From the NCBI RefSeq assembly GCF_007858185.1, contig NZ_VFES01000013.1, positions 62,006 to 126,005 of the forward strand: a DNA stretch of 64,000 bases. Direction: 5' to 3'. Every line of letters begins with the position of its first letter. The first letter of the stretch is position 1. Below, piece by piece: positions 53,241 through 62,143 of this stretch. The position numbers and the translations under genes are program-made. Origin of the DNA: Pseudomonas grimontii. GTDB lineage: Bacteria > Pseudomonadota > Gammaproteobacteria > Pseudomonadales > Pseudomonadaceae. Under the pieces are notes generated by a model that did no database searches, was not told the origin of the DNA, and worked only from the letters and a program-made list of their open reading frames with translations.

Positions 53241-54304
53241 TGCACAGCGAACACGCTATCGACGCCAGCGCAGCGCTGCTGGAGCAGGTCAACCAGGCGC
53301 TGGCCAACGCCACGCCGCTGCGGATCCAGGGTGCCAACAGCAAGGCGTTCCTTGGACGCGCAGTCACCGGTGAAGTCCTCGACACCCGCGCCCACCGAGG
53401 CATCGTCAGCTACGACCCGACTGAACTGGTGATCACCGCCCGTTGCGGCACGCCATTGGCGGAGTTGGCAGAAGTGCTGGACGCCTCGCAACAGATGCTG
53501 CCGTGCGAACCGCCCGCCTTCGGTGAACACGCCACCGTCGGCGGCATGATTGCCTGCGGACTCTCGGGGCCACGGCGTCCCTGGTCAGGGTCGGTCCGCG
53601 ATTTCATCCTCGGAACACGGCTGATCACCGGCCAGGGCAAGCATTTGCGCTTCGGCGGCGAGGTCATGAAGAACGTCGCCGGCTACGATCTGTCGCGCTT
53701 GATGGCCGGCAGTTACGGCGCGCTTGGGGTGGTGACCGAAGTGTCTCTCAAGGTCCTGCCCAAACCACGGCAAACCTTGAGTATCAGCCTGGCGATGGAC
53801 GCCGACCGTGCCTTGCTGCGCCTGGCGGAATGGGGGCAGCAACCGCTGCCGATCAGCGCTGCGTGTCACGATGGCCAGCGCCTGCACCTGCGACTCGAAG
53901 GGGGCGAAGGCTCGGTGGCGGCGGCCCATGACCGCTTGGGCGGCGAGTGGCTGGACGCTGCCTACTGGCAAGACCTGAACGAACATCGGTTGAGTTTCTT
54001 CGCTGAGGATCAGCCTCTTTGGCGCCTGTCCCTGCCGCATAACACGCCCCGATTGTCGCTGCCAGGTACGCAATTGATCGACTGGGGTGGCGCCCAGCGC
54101 TGGCTCAAATCCGATGCCGACGCGAGCGTCATTCGCTCGGTGGTCGAAAAAGCCGGCGGGCATGCGACCTGCTACCACCCGGGCCTGATCGACAGTCCCT
54201 TCCAACCGCTGCCCGACACGTTGATGCGCTACCACCGGAATCTGAAGCAGCAACTCGATCCACGGGGCATCTTCAACCCCGGTCGCCTGTACGCGGAGCT
54301 TTGA
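53240..54304 (+). CDS. glcE: Glycolate dehydrogenase subunit GlcE
   Basis: A 354-residue FAD-binding protein with VGGMIACGLSGPRRPWSGSV and RFGGEVMKNVAGYDLSRLMA, the GlcE pattern, but without the full oxidase C-terminal domain of GlcD. Start overlaps the glcD stop (TGATG). Part of the GlcDEF complex. Confidence 0.94.
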   Translation: MHSEHAIDASAALLEQVNQALANATPLRIQGANSKAFLGRAVTGEVLDTRAHRGIVSYDPTELVITARCGTPLAELAEVLDASQQMLPCEPPAFGEHATVGGMIACGLSGPRRPWSGSVRDFILGTRLITGQGKHLRFGGEVMKNVAGYDLSRLMAGSYGALGVVTEVSLKVLPKPRQTLSISLAMDADRALLRLAEWGQQPLPISAACHDGQRLHLRLEGGEGSVAAAHDRLGGEWLDAAYWQDLNEHRLSFFAEDQPLWRLSLPHNTPRLSLPGTQLIDWGGAQRWLKSDADASVIRSVVEKAGGHATCYHPGLIDSPFQPLPDTLMRYHRNLKQQLDPRGIFNPGRLYAEL

Positions 54305-54307
54305 ACC

Positions 54308-55549
54308 ATGCAGACCACCTTGAGCGAAGACGCCCGCCGACTGCCTCGCGCCGAAGAGGCCGAACGCATCCTGCGCAGTTGCGTGCACTGCGGTTTTTGC
54401 AATGCCACCTGCCCGACCTATCAACTGCTGGGCGATGAGTTGGATGGCCCGAGGGGACGCATCTACCTGATCAAGCAGGTGCTCGAAGGCAATGAAGTCA
54501 CGCGCAAGACCCAGGAACACCTGGACCGTTGCCTGTCTTGCCGTAACTGCGAAAGCACCTGCCCCTCCGGCGTCGACTATCACACCTTGCTCGACATCGG
54601 CCGGGCGGTGGTCGACGCGGCAGTGCCGCGCCCCCTCGGCCAGCGTTTGCTGCGCGAGGGGTTGCGTAGCGTCGTCCCCAATCCCGCGCTGTTCAACGTG
54701 CTGATCGGCAGCGGCCAGCTATTGCGGGCGTTGTTGCCCAATACCTTGCAGGCCAAGTTGCCGCGCCGCGTCTACCCGGTCAAACCGCGCCCGACCATGC
54801 GCCACGCCCGTCAGGTCTTGATGCTTGAGGGCTGTGTGCAGCCGAGCCTGTCACCCAATACCAATGCAGCCACGGCGCGGGTGCTGGATCGACTGGGGAT
54901 CAGCGTCATACCGACCCGCGAGGCAGGCTGCTGCGGTGCGGTGGATTATCACCTCGACGCTCAGGCGGCCGGCCTTGAGCGTGCCCGCCGCAACATCGAT
55001 GCATGGTGGCCGAGCATTGAAAGCGGTGCCGAGGCCATTGTGCAAACCGCCAGCGGCTGCGGGGCCTTTATCAAGGATTATGGCCACCTGCTCAGCACCG
55101 ACCCGGCGTATGCCGACAAGGCGAAAAGGGTCAGTGCCCTGGCCAGGGACCTGGTTGAAGTGCTGCGCGGCGAACCGCTGGATAAGCTCGGCGTACACGG
55201 CGATCAGCGCCTGGCATTCCACTGCCCGTGCACGTTGCAGCACGCGCAAAAACTCGGCGGTGCCGTTGAAGCCATGCTGACGAGCCTGGGATTCAACCTG
55301 ACCACTGTTCCCGACAGCCACCTGTGCTGCGGCTCGGCGGGCACGTATTCGCTGACCCAGCCCGAATTGTCGCGACAACTGCGCGATAACAAACTCACTG
55401 CGTTGGAAAGCGCACACCCCGACGTCATCGTCACCGCCAATATTGGCTGCCAGTCCCACCTCGACGGAGCGGGACGCACCCCTGTCAGGCACTGGATCGA
55501 ACTGGTCGAGGCCGCACTGCCCTCACCCAGTACTGGAGAATCCCCATGA
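54308..55549 (+). CDS. glcF: Glycolate dehydrogenase iron-sulfur subunit GlcF
   Basis: A 413-residue protein with two 4Fe-4S motifs, C25-C28-C31-C35 (CVHCGFCNATCP) and C75-C78-C81-C85 (CLSCRNCESTCP), followed by two cysteine-rich CCG domains (REAGCCGAVDYH, DSHLCCGSAGTY). Carries electrons from the FAD subunits to the membrane quinone pool. Overlaps glcG by ATGA. Confidence 0.95.
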   Translation: MQTTLSEDARRLPRAEEAERILRSCVHCGFCNATCPTYQLLGDELDGPRGRIYLIKQVLEGNEVTRKTQEHLDRCLSCRNCESTCPSGVDYHTLLDIGRAVVDAAVPRPLGQRLLREGLRSVVPNPALFNVLIGSGQLLRALLPNTLQAKLPRRVYPVKPRPTMRHARQVLMLEGCVQPSLSPNTNAATARVLDRLGISVIPTREAGCCGAVDYHLDAQAAGLERARRNIDAWWPSIESGAEAIVQTASGCGAFIKDYGHLLSTDPAYADKAKRVSALARDLVEVLRGEPLDKLGVHGDQRLAFHCPCTLQHAQKLGGAVEAMLTSLGFNLTTVPDSHLCCGSAGTYSLTQPELSRQLRDNKLTALESAHPDVIVTANIGCQSHLDGAGRTPVRHWIELVEAALPSPSTGESP

Positions 55550-55947
55550 AAACCAAAGCCGTACTGTGCCAGACCGAAGTCAGCCAAATCCTCGCGGCTG
55601 CACGCACCGAAGCGCACAGCAATCAATGGGCCGTGACCATCGTGATTGTCGATGACGGCGGCCATCCCCTGGCCCTTGAACGCCTTGACGGCTGCGCCCC
55701 GGTCAGTGCCTACATCGCCATCGAAAAGGCCCGCACCGCGGCGCTGGGTCGGCGTGAGTCCAAAGGGTATGAGGAGATGGTCAATGGCGGGCGCTACGCG
55801 TTTTTGTCAGCGCCCTTGCTGACCTCCCTCGAAGGCGGCGTGCCGATCATCGTCGACGGCCAGGTAATCGGTGCCGTCGGTGTGTCCGGGGTCAAGTCCG
55901 GCCAGGATGCACAGGTGGCCAAAGCCGGGGCGCAATGCCTGAATTGA
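55546..55947 (+). CDS. glcG: GlcG, HbpS-like protein of the glycolate operon
   Basis: A 133-residue heme-degrading/HbpS-like domain protein with VTIVIVDDGGHPLALERLDG, EKARTAALGRRESKGYEEMV and LEGGVPIIVDGQVIGAVGVS, matching E. coli GlcG. Its role is not established. Last gene of the operon, followed by a large REPIN that probably ends the transcript. Confidence 0.92.
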   Translation: MKTKAVLCQTEVSQILAAARTEAHSNQWAVTIVIVDDGGHPLALERLDGCAPVSAYIAIEKARTAALGRRESKGYEEMVNGGRYAFLSAPLLTSLEGGVPIIVDGQVIGAVGVSGVKSGQDAQVAKAGAQCLN

Positions 55948-56016
55948 ATCGGGCGTTATCGGCACGCTCCCACACTGCTGCCTGATGCCGTTCCGTTAAG
56001 GGAGAACACCGTACCT

Positions 56017-56169
56017 GTGGCGAGCGGGCTTGCCCCGCGTTGGGGTGCGTAGCAGCCCCTGATGAAGACGAATGCGGTGTATCAGGCACGCCTCTGCGCC
56101 TGGTTTTGGGGCTGCTACGCACCCCAACGCGGGACAAGCCCGCTCGCCACAACAAGCCCGCTCGCCACA
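56017..56169. repeat. Pseudomonas REPIN (paired REP) with duplicated end
   Basis: Two 43-base arms (56017-56059 and 56108-56150) are inverted copies with one mismatch and begin with GTGGCGAGCGGGCTTG, the REP core of fluorescent pseudomonads. A 48-base loop lies between. The outer end is duplicated in tandem: ACAAGCCCGCTCGCCACA at 56134-56151 and 56152-56169. It lies between the converging glcG and PHP-protein genes, where it can act as a two-way terminator. REPINs move with the help of RAYT transposases coded elsewhere. Confidence 0.88.
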
Positions 56170-56212
56170 GGTTTCTTTGCGCTCTCCCGGACAGGGTTCA
56201 GCCACGGCGGCC

Positions 56213-58585
56213 TTAAGCAAGCGTCAGGAACAGCGCCGAGGTCCAGACCCGAGACTGGTCGCGTTGGCGTGCGCAGATGAACAACGGATGCTCGCGCCCC
56301 GGTTGCAGATTGAGTGGTGCCAGCTCGATCTTGCCCTGCAACTCGCGAGGCAGCGGTTCGGCGGTGGTCCTTTCCAGGGAGACTTTCAGCTCAGCCCCTG
56401 GCAACTCTTCGATCACCTGGGACTGCGCCAGCAGTTCCTCGCCGGACAGTTCCATCAGCACCGTCGGCGCATGCACGTAGGGCTGCGGTTCGGACGGATC
56501 GCCGACCTTGATGTAGTTGTCGATGCGGCTGCGGACCTGCAACGTCGCGCCGGCCAATTGCGACAGGTCGATTTCGATACTGTCGGTGTCACCGTTGGTG
56601 TCGGTGCGAAAGGCCAGGGTCGTGGCGTCCTTGCGCCATACGGTTTGCTCCGGGTGATCGAGGCCCAAGGCGCGAAAGCCGTTGATGACCGCTCCCGTCA
56701 CGCGAACCTCGCCGGTCCAGTAGGCGCCGCGATAGCGGTCCTTGATGCGCGCGCCCCCGAGGCGCAGCCGGATGCGTTGGGCGGAAAAACCCAGCTCCTG
56801 GTGCAGATTGCGCGACCAGATCAGCTTATCGCCATCGAACAGGTCCACCTGCTCCCAGCCCGCCTCGCCCAGCAATCGATAGTCCAGCGTCGCATTAGAA
56901 TCGGCGGTGAAGACCTCACCCATGAAGTGCTGGCCTTGGCGCAGGCTGGCAAATGCACGCTCGCCCGTCGTGGCAAAGGTGCGACGCGCGCGAAGAGCCT
57001 TGCCCACACTCGCTCGGTCGAAAGCGTCGGCAACCACACCGGTCAACCCACCGCGAGAGCCAAACACGGCCGTGGCCGGTACACCGCCGCCGCAACGGCC
57101 CTGATGCTCATCGCTGTTCGCCGCGGCGCCGACCCGATAGCCACGCTGAAGGGCTTCGGCGTAGACCCAATGGAACTGGCCCCAGGCCGAGCCGACTTCG
57201 ATCAAGCGTTCCAGCTCCGGGTGGTGCCAGTCGAGGTTGCACCGGCGCCCGCCAACATGGGGCATCATCAGGTGGCCTTCCGGGTCTTTCGCATAGGCCG
57301 CGTACAACTCGTCCACCGGCCAGGCGCCCGGTTTGATGGTGCCGGCAGTGAACTCGTTCCACTCAAAGGAGCGCACCAAGCGCCCTTGGTTGTCGAACGG
57401 AAACTCGGGCTTGCGATCATGCAGGAACACCACGTTGCGGTCGCCGCCCGCGCAGGAGTTGCCGCACCACTCGGTGCCGGGGTAGCAGACGAAGCGGCCG
57501 GGCTCGTTGAGTTCGTGAATCAGCTTCACCGCCTGATCCCAGCGTTGCTCGGTGATATTGAAGTCGTTGGCGGTGTAGCCGAGCACATCGAGGCCGGCGA
57601 CATCGCGGCCGTAGCTCAGGTTGTAGAGCGTGTCGTTGGTGCCCACGGTGTCATCGGAGTGCACATGCAGGTCGGCGTACAGCGGGCGCAATGCGCTGCC
57701 GGCCGGGTCGACCGTGACAAAAACCTGGGCGCCACGCACGCCAGGCGCGTGCACCTCGGCGGACAAACGCCACTCGCCCACCGCCCCGAGGTCAAACCCC
57801 TCGAGCCGCACCGTCGCCCACCCTTCACTCGCCAGGGTAAACGCTTGTTGGCGCGCACCGCCTTCAGGGTCAACCAGGGTCAGCACACCGTTGAGCGGCA
57901 GGTTGCGGCACGTGTTGCCCCAGGCATCGTCCACCCGCAGCAGCACGTCGAACGCCTCACCGGCGCTGACCAGGCGCGGCACAATCAACTGCACACTCTG
58001 CGCCGGTCCCGGCACGATGTTCAGCAACGGATCGCCTGGCACCTCGGCAAATTTCGAGCTGCCCAGGGGGTCGATAAACAGCCGGAAACGGAAGTCTTTC
58101 TCGACGAAACTCTGCACCCGCGTGCCCGCGCCGCCCTGGCGACGGTCGCCCAAACGGATGGTGATTGTGTCGCCGGGATTCAGGTAGCCATCGATGATGT
58201 CGATGATGATCGCTTTCTGGAACGGCCGTTCGTGGCCCTTCTGGTCGAAGCGCACTTTCAAGTGCTGCACGGTGGCCTGGCTCTGCCCGGGGACCAGCTC
58301 GCCCGCCTGATACTCGGCGCTGACGTAGTTGGGACCGGCCGGATTCGAGGTCTGGAACAGTGCCCAATCGGAGTAGAACTTGAACGCCAGTTTCAACCAG
58401 GCGCCATCCGCCAGGCCGCTGCCGCCGACCTCGTAGACCAGGGTGATTTCATCCCATTGCCCGGCAATCAGCGTGTCTCGGTCACAGTCGATGCTACCGA
58501 GGAACGGGCGTTTCTTGTTGCGTTCGTAGAGGCCTTGGGGGGCGATGTAATGCCCGGCTTCGCGGGGATCGAAAACGTTACTCAC
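56213..58585 (-). CDS. Large PHP-like protein linked to an ABC importer
   Basis: A 790-residue cytosolic protein with no signal peptide. Residues 1-290 look like two beta-rich domains (TLIAGQWDEITLVYEVGGSG, SVQLIVPRLVSAGEAFDVLL). A PHP/DUF3604-like metal site begins near residue 301 (LYADLHVHSDDTVGTN) and continues with GLDVLGYTANDFNITEQRWD, CYPGTEWCGNSC and GAAANSDEHQGR, which supply the metal-binding His and Asp. A C-terminal beta domain follows. The GTG at 58585 after GAGG is preferred. It is 51 bases downstream of the SsuC-type permease and probably hydrolyses the imported compound. Substrate unknown. Confidence 0.7.
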   Translation of the reverse strand: MSNVFDPREAGHYIAPQGLYERNKKRPFLGSIDCDRDTLIAGQWDEITLVYEVGGSGLADGAWLKLAFKFYSDWALFQTSNPAGPNYVSAEYQAGELVPGQSQATVQHLKVRFDQKGHERPFQKAIIIDIIDGYLNPGDTITIRLGDRRQGGAGTRVQSFVEKDFRFRLFIDPLGSSKFAEVPGDPLLNIVPGPAQSVQLIVPRLVSAGEAFDVLLRVDDAWGNTCRNLPLNGVLTLVDPEGGARQQAFTLASEGWATVRLEGFDLGAVGEWRLSAEVHAPGVRGAQVFVTVDPAGSALRPLYADLHVHSDDTVGTNDTLYNLSYGRDVAGLDVLGYTANDFNITEQRWDQAVKLIHELNEPGRFVCYPGTEWCGNSCAGGDRNVVFLHDRKPEFPFDNQGRLVRSFEWNEFTAGTIKPGAWPVDELYAAYAKDPEGHLMMPHVGGRRCNLDWHHPELERLIEVGSAWGQFHWVYAEALQRGYRVGAAANSDEHQGRCGGGVPATAVFGSRGGLTGVVADAFDRASVGKALRARRTFATTGERAFASLRQGQHFMGEVFTADSNATLDYRLLGEAGWEQVDLFDGDKLIWSRNLHQELGFSAQRIRLRLGGARIKDRYRGAYWTGEVRVTGAVINGFRALGLDHPEQTVWRKDATTLAFRTDTNGDTDSIEIDLSQLAGATLQVRSRIDNYIKVGDPSEPQPYVHAPTVLMELSGEELLAQSQVIEELPGAELKVSLERTTAEPLPRELQGKIELAPLNLQPGREHPLFICARQRDQSRVWTSALFLTLA

Positions 58586-58636
58586 ATGACACCTCGTGCA
58601 GTGGTCCACTGAAGGTTTGAAGGCAACAGGCGGTGC

Positions 58637-59386
58637 TTATTGCACGCGCCATTTTTGGTAGTGGCGCTCGATGCGCCGGAACACAAAACTCTCCATCAGC
58701 CAGGCAATCAGGCCGATCAGCACGATGCCCAGCAGCACCTGGCTGCTGTTGCCGATCTGCCCGCCGGTAGAGACCATCCAGCCGATGCCCTGGGAGGCGC
58801 CGATCATTTCTGCGGCGACCAGTGCCCGCCAGCCCTGGCTGAACCCGATGCGCAAGGCCGCCGTCACGAAGGGCAATGAGGCTGGCAGGTAAACGTGGGC
58901 CAGCAATTGCCAGGGATTGGCGCCCAAGGTGCGTGCCGCACGGACTTCGCCGCCGCGAATGCCCTGCACACCCTCCTGGATGGTCACCGCCATGGGGAAC
59001 ATCGCGGCAATGAAAATCACCAGCACAATCGAGACATAACCCAGGCCGAAAATGATCATGATCAGCGGCGCCCAGGCAATCGGTGGGATCGCCATGAACA
59101 GGCTGTTGAGCGGCGAGATGAAATCGCGAAAGCGAGAAGACAAGCCACCGGCGGTGCCCAGCACAATCGCGACAACCACCGCCGCGCAGAAACCGCCGAC
59201 CTCCTCCAGGACGCTCGCCCTGAGGTGCTGCCACAGCGAACTGTCGCTGAGCCAACGCACGGCTTCGCGCGCCACATCCCAGGGCTGCGGCAGGATGTAG
59301 GTGGGAAAGCGGCTGGCCAGGGCCATCCAGATCAACAGCAGGAATGGCAGCGAAGCCCATCCCCAATTCGGTTTTGGCAAGGACAT
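58637..59386 (-). CDS. SsuC/TauC-type ABC importer permease
   Basis: A 249-residue permease of the nitrate/sulfonate/taurine group with about six membrane segments (WASLPFLLLIWMALASRFPT, then SIVLVIFIAAMFPMAVTIQE) and the coupling loop near RAARTLGANPWQLLAHVYLP. 13 bases after the binding-protein gene. Confidence 0.92.
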   Translation of the reverse strand: MSLPKPNWGWASLPFLLLIWMALASRFPTYILPQPWDVAREAVRWLSDSSLWQHLRASVLEEVGGFCAAVVVAIVLGTAGGLSSRFRDFISPLNSLFMAIPPIAWAPLIMIIFGLGYVSIVLVIFIAAMFPMAVTIQEGVQGIRGGEVRAARTLGANPWQLLAHVYLPASLPFVTAALRIGFSQGWRALVAAEMIGASQGIGWMVSTGGQIGNSSQVLLGIVLIGLIAWLMESFVFRRIERHYQKWRVQ

Positions 59387-59399
59387 GACAGGCTCAGAC

Positions 59400-60401
59400 T
59401 CAGCGCGAGGCTTTTTCCAGGTAGGCGGTATCCACGATCTGCTCGGTCTTGAGCGTGGTGTCGATAAAGCCCAGGTCGTGGGAATAATTCATCAGGCGCT
59501 GGATGAATTGGATGTCCGCAGGCTGCAAGTCCGCCGACCAGCCCAACCGCGTGCGCGCCTGGGCGACGATGGCCTCCGGGGCAATGGTCTTGCCGTCGGG
59601 CCCTTGTACCGCTTCAAGCTTAAACGCCTCGGCGATGATGCGATTCGACTCGTCGGGATGCTCGTTGAGGAACGCGATGGCCTTGCGGTGCGCACGCAGC
59701 AACTTGACCACGTCGTCCGGGCGTTCCTGCAAGGTTTTGGGCAGCGCGATCACCACGTACCACGGGTAGTTCGGCAGCGCCTGGTTGACGTCAAGCAGAA
59801 TCCGGCTCGACCCGCGCAGCAACGATTGGCTGACAAAGGGTTCCCAGGAAAACGCCGCGTCGACGATGCCGCGCTCCAGCGCCGCGTTCATGTTGCCGGG
59901 TGGCATGTCGATGATGTCCAGGTCCTTGTCCGGGTTGAGCCCGGCGTTTTCTTTCAGCACATAGCCGCGCAACAGCACGTCCATGCCACTGCCCTTCTTG
60001 ACCCCGGCGAGCTTTTTGCCCTTGAGCTGCTCCAGGTGGTTGATCGGACTCTTGGCATCGACAATCACCGCCGCCTGACCGTAATTGACCTTGGCCAGAA
60101 TCCGGCTTTGCAAGCCGCGGGAGAACCATTGGTACACCGGCGGCGTGCCGACATAGGCCACGTCCAGCTCATTGGCGGCCAGCGCCTGCTGGATCACCGG
60201 GCCATCGCCCAAAGCCTTGAGGTCGACATTCAAGCCTTCCTCGCGGTAGTAACCCTGTTTGTCGGCGATCAGCGCCGGGGCGTTGGCCATGGCGAACACA
60301 TACCCCACGCGCAGGGGTTTCTCTTCGGTGGCCACGGCACCTGTGCTGCTTGCCAAGGCGGCAACAGACAAGGAAAGAGCAAGCAGCGAACGTTTGATCA
60401 T
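59400..60401 (-). CDS. SsuA/TauA-type ABC importer binding protein
   Basis: A 333-residue periplasmic binding protein with a signal peptide (cleavage near AVA-TEE), then LRVGYVFAMANAPALIADKQ and NELDVAYVGTPPVYQWFSRG, of the NMT1/SsuA type. GKKLAGVKKGSGMDVLLRGY is the usual hinge segment. Overlaps the ATPase gene by ATGA. Family ligands are sulfonates, nitrate, taurine or small organics; the phospho-ester-like PHP neighbour does not match a known sulfonate pathway, and no monooxygenase is present. Confidence 0.9.
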   Translation of the reverse strand: MIKRSLLALSLSVAALASSTGAVATEEKPLRVGYVFAMANAPALIADKQGYYREEGLNVDLKALGDGPVIQQALAANELDVAYVGTPPVYQWFSRGLQSRILAKVNYGQAAVIVDAKSPINHLEQLKGKKLAGVKKGSGMDVLLRGYVLKENAGLNPDKDLDIIDMPPGNMNAALERGIVDAAFSWEPFVSQSLLRGSSRILLDVNQALPNYPWYVVIALPKTLQERPDDVVKLLRAHRKAIAFLNEHPDESNRIIAEAFKLEAVQGPDGKTIAPEAIVAQARTRLGWSADLQPADIQFIQRLMNYSHDLGFIDTTLKTEQIVDTAYLEKASR

Positions 60402-61237
60402 GCGGTTAACTCGGGTTGACGGGTGGGGTTAGCGATGGCTTCGGCCGCGCCCATGACGTGGGAAATGCGCTCCATCAGCTCATTGCGGTAATCGAGAAAC
60501 GCCGGCAGGCGCCGGGTTTTCAGGTTGGAGCGCGGGCGCGGCAAATCAATATCCAGTTCGCTATGGATACCGCCGGGGGCGATGTTGAGCACGATGACCC
60601 GATCGGCCAGGAACACCGCTTCGTCGATGTCGTGGGTGATGAACAGCACGGTCTGCCCCAGCTCGGCCCAGATCCGCAGCGTCTCTTCATTCATGCTGTT
60701 GCGGCTGATCGCATCCAGCGCGGCGAAGGGTTCGTCCATCAGCAATACGCTGGGCTCCAACGCCAAGGTCCTAGCCAGGGAGACGCGCTGCTGCATGCCA
60801 CCCGACAGTTGATGGGGCAAGCGTTGCGCCGCGCTCTCCAGACCGACCAGACGCAAGTACTGCAACGCCTGCGCGCGCTGTTGATCCTCGCTGAGCTGCG
60901 CCGTCATCCGCAGGCCGAAACGCACGTTCTCCAGCGCGCTCAACCAGGGAAACAGCTGCGGCGCCTGAAACACATACCCCAACTCCGAGCGCTCCGGGCG
61001 CACCGCGCTCTGGTTGATGCTGATCTGGCCGCTCTGGGGTTGCTGAAATCCCGACAACAGATTCAGCAGCGTGGTTTTTCCGCAGCCTGACGGCCCGAGG
61101 ATCGCGACGAATTCGCCCGGCTTGGCGTTCAGGCTGAAAGCGTTGAACACCGGATGCCCGTTGGGGTAGCTGAAACTGATGGCATCGACCGTCAGGGCGT
61201 CGGCTTGCGGCGGTGCGTAAGGCAAGGAGTCGGGCAT
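60398..61237 (-). CDS. SsuB/TauB-type ABC importer ATPase
   Basis: A 279-residue ATPase with Walker A GPSGCGKTT (about 48-56), signature LSGGMQQRVSLARTL, Walker B VLLMDEPFAALDAI and H-loop FITHDIDEAVFLAD. The ATG at 61237 (MPDSLPYAPP) is chosen since an earlier ATG at 61279 lies inside the palindromic operator; neither has a strong ribosome site. First gene of the importer-PHP operon, divergent from the GntR/UTRA regulator. Confidence 0.9.
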   Translation of the reverse strand: MPDSLPYAPPQADALTVDAISFSYPNGHPVFNAFSLNAKPGEFVAILGPSGCGKTTLLNLLSGFQQPQSGQISINQSAVRPERSELGYVFQAPQLFPWLSALENVRFGLRMTAQLSEDQQRAQALQYLRLVGLESAAQRLPHQLSGGMQQRVSLARTLALEPSVLLMDEPFAALDAISRNSMNEETLRIWAELGQTVLFITHDIDEAVFLADRVIVLNIAPGGIHSELDIDLPRPRSNLKTRRLPAFLDYRNELMERISHVMGAAEAIANPTRQPELTA

Positions 61238-61278
61238 GGCAAGTATCGTCAGGTCGTTTACAATGGGAATGCCTGACA

Positions 61279-61294
61279 TAATACGTATTAATAC
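61279..61294. promoter_or_regulatory. Overlapping palindromes, probable GntR operator
   Basis: TAATACGTATTA (61279-61290) is a perfect 12-bp palindrome and GTATTAATAC (61285-61294) a perfect 10-bp one sharing six bases. They lie midway between the importer operon and the GntR/UTRA gene, the expected operator place. Confidence 0.55.
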
Positions 61295-61373
61295 AAGTTG
61301 TCCCAATAACCTATTTTTATAACCTTAGAAGTGAAGGCGCACCGCCCCACTCCAAGGCCCCTGGAAACCGACC

Positions 61374-62117
61374 GTGCCCACGTCCATTCTTCGCGACAGC
61401 ACCACCTCGCTCTATGAACAGATCGCCCATCGTTTGCTGGAAGAGATACAGCGCGGCGATTTCGAACCCACCGGCAAACTGCCGTCAGAAGCCGAACTGG
61501 GTGAGCGCTTTGGCGTGAGTCGCGTCACCGTGCGCCTGGCAGTGGGCAAGCTCAGCGACGACGGCGTGGTGGAGCGCAAGCAAGGCAAAGGCACGTTCGT
61601 CGCCGCGAAACAGGTGCGGCATGGCCTGGATGCGTTGCGCAGTTTCCATGAAGCGTTGTTATTGCAAGGGCTCAAACCGAGCATGCAGGTGATCAACCAC
61701 ACGCTGCAGCCCGTTCCGGAAGCCTTGAGGGGATTGTTTGAAGCAGCCCACGATTGCCTGCTGCTGGAGCGCCTGCATTTCGTGGATGACGAACCCATCG
61801 CCCTGGGCCGCAGCCATCTACCGGCCGAATTGGCCGGCGTGGTCTGGACGGACGTCGAGCATCAACCGATCTACTCGATCCTGGAATCGATCACCGGCCT
61901 GGCCGTCACCCGTGCCGACCTGGCCATTCGTGCGCAAACGGCCGATACCAGCCTGGCCAGCACCCTGCACGTCAAACGCGGCACCGCGCTGCTGGTGATG
62001 GAACGCACCTCTTACTTTGCCGACGGTCGCTGCTGCGACCGCACCACCTTCTTTATCCGCCCGGAACGCTATGCGTTTGTGCTCAGCGGCGTGTTCAAAT
62101 CCGGCCCCGCCAAATAG
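61374..62117 (+). CDS. GntR-family regulator with UTRA domain
   Basis: A 247-residue protein. The GntR winged helix is at about residues 10-75 (LYEQIAHRLLEEIQRGDFEP, LPSEAELGERFGVSRVTVRL, ERKQGKGTFVA), and the UTRA ligand domain follows (DALRSFHEALLLQGLKPSMQ, VMERTSYFADGRCCDRTTFF). Start is GTG. UTRA proteins bind small sugars, phosphonates, histidine-pathway products and the like; here the ligand is probably the importer substrate or its breakdown product. Confidence 0.9.
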   Translation: MPTSILRDSTTSLYEQIAHRLLEEIQRGDFEPTGKLPSEAELGERFGVSRVTVRLAVGKLSDDGVVERKQGKGTFVAAKQVRHGLDALRSFHEALLLQGLKPSMQVINHTLQPVPEALRGLFEAAHDCLLLERLHFVDDEPIALGRSHLPAELAGVVWTDVEHQPIYSILESITGLAVTRADLAIRAQTADTSLASTLHVKRGTALLVMERTSYFADGRCCDRTTFFIRPERYAFVLSGVFKSGPAK

Positions 62118-62143
62118 AGAGAAGGTACGCGGCGCTGGGTTTC

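Noticed and set aside
56072..58612. 846-codon open frame on the plus strand
   Set aside because: It is antisense to the PHP-like gene, shows the low-complexity, His/Gly/Arg/Val-rich look of a GC-rich shadow, and has no domain or ribosome site.
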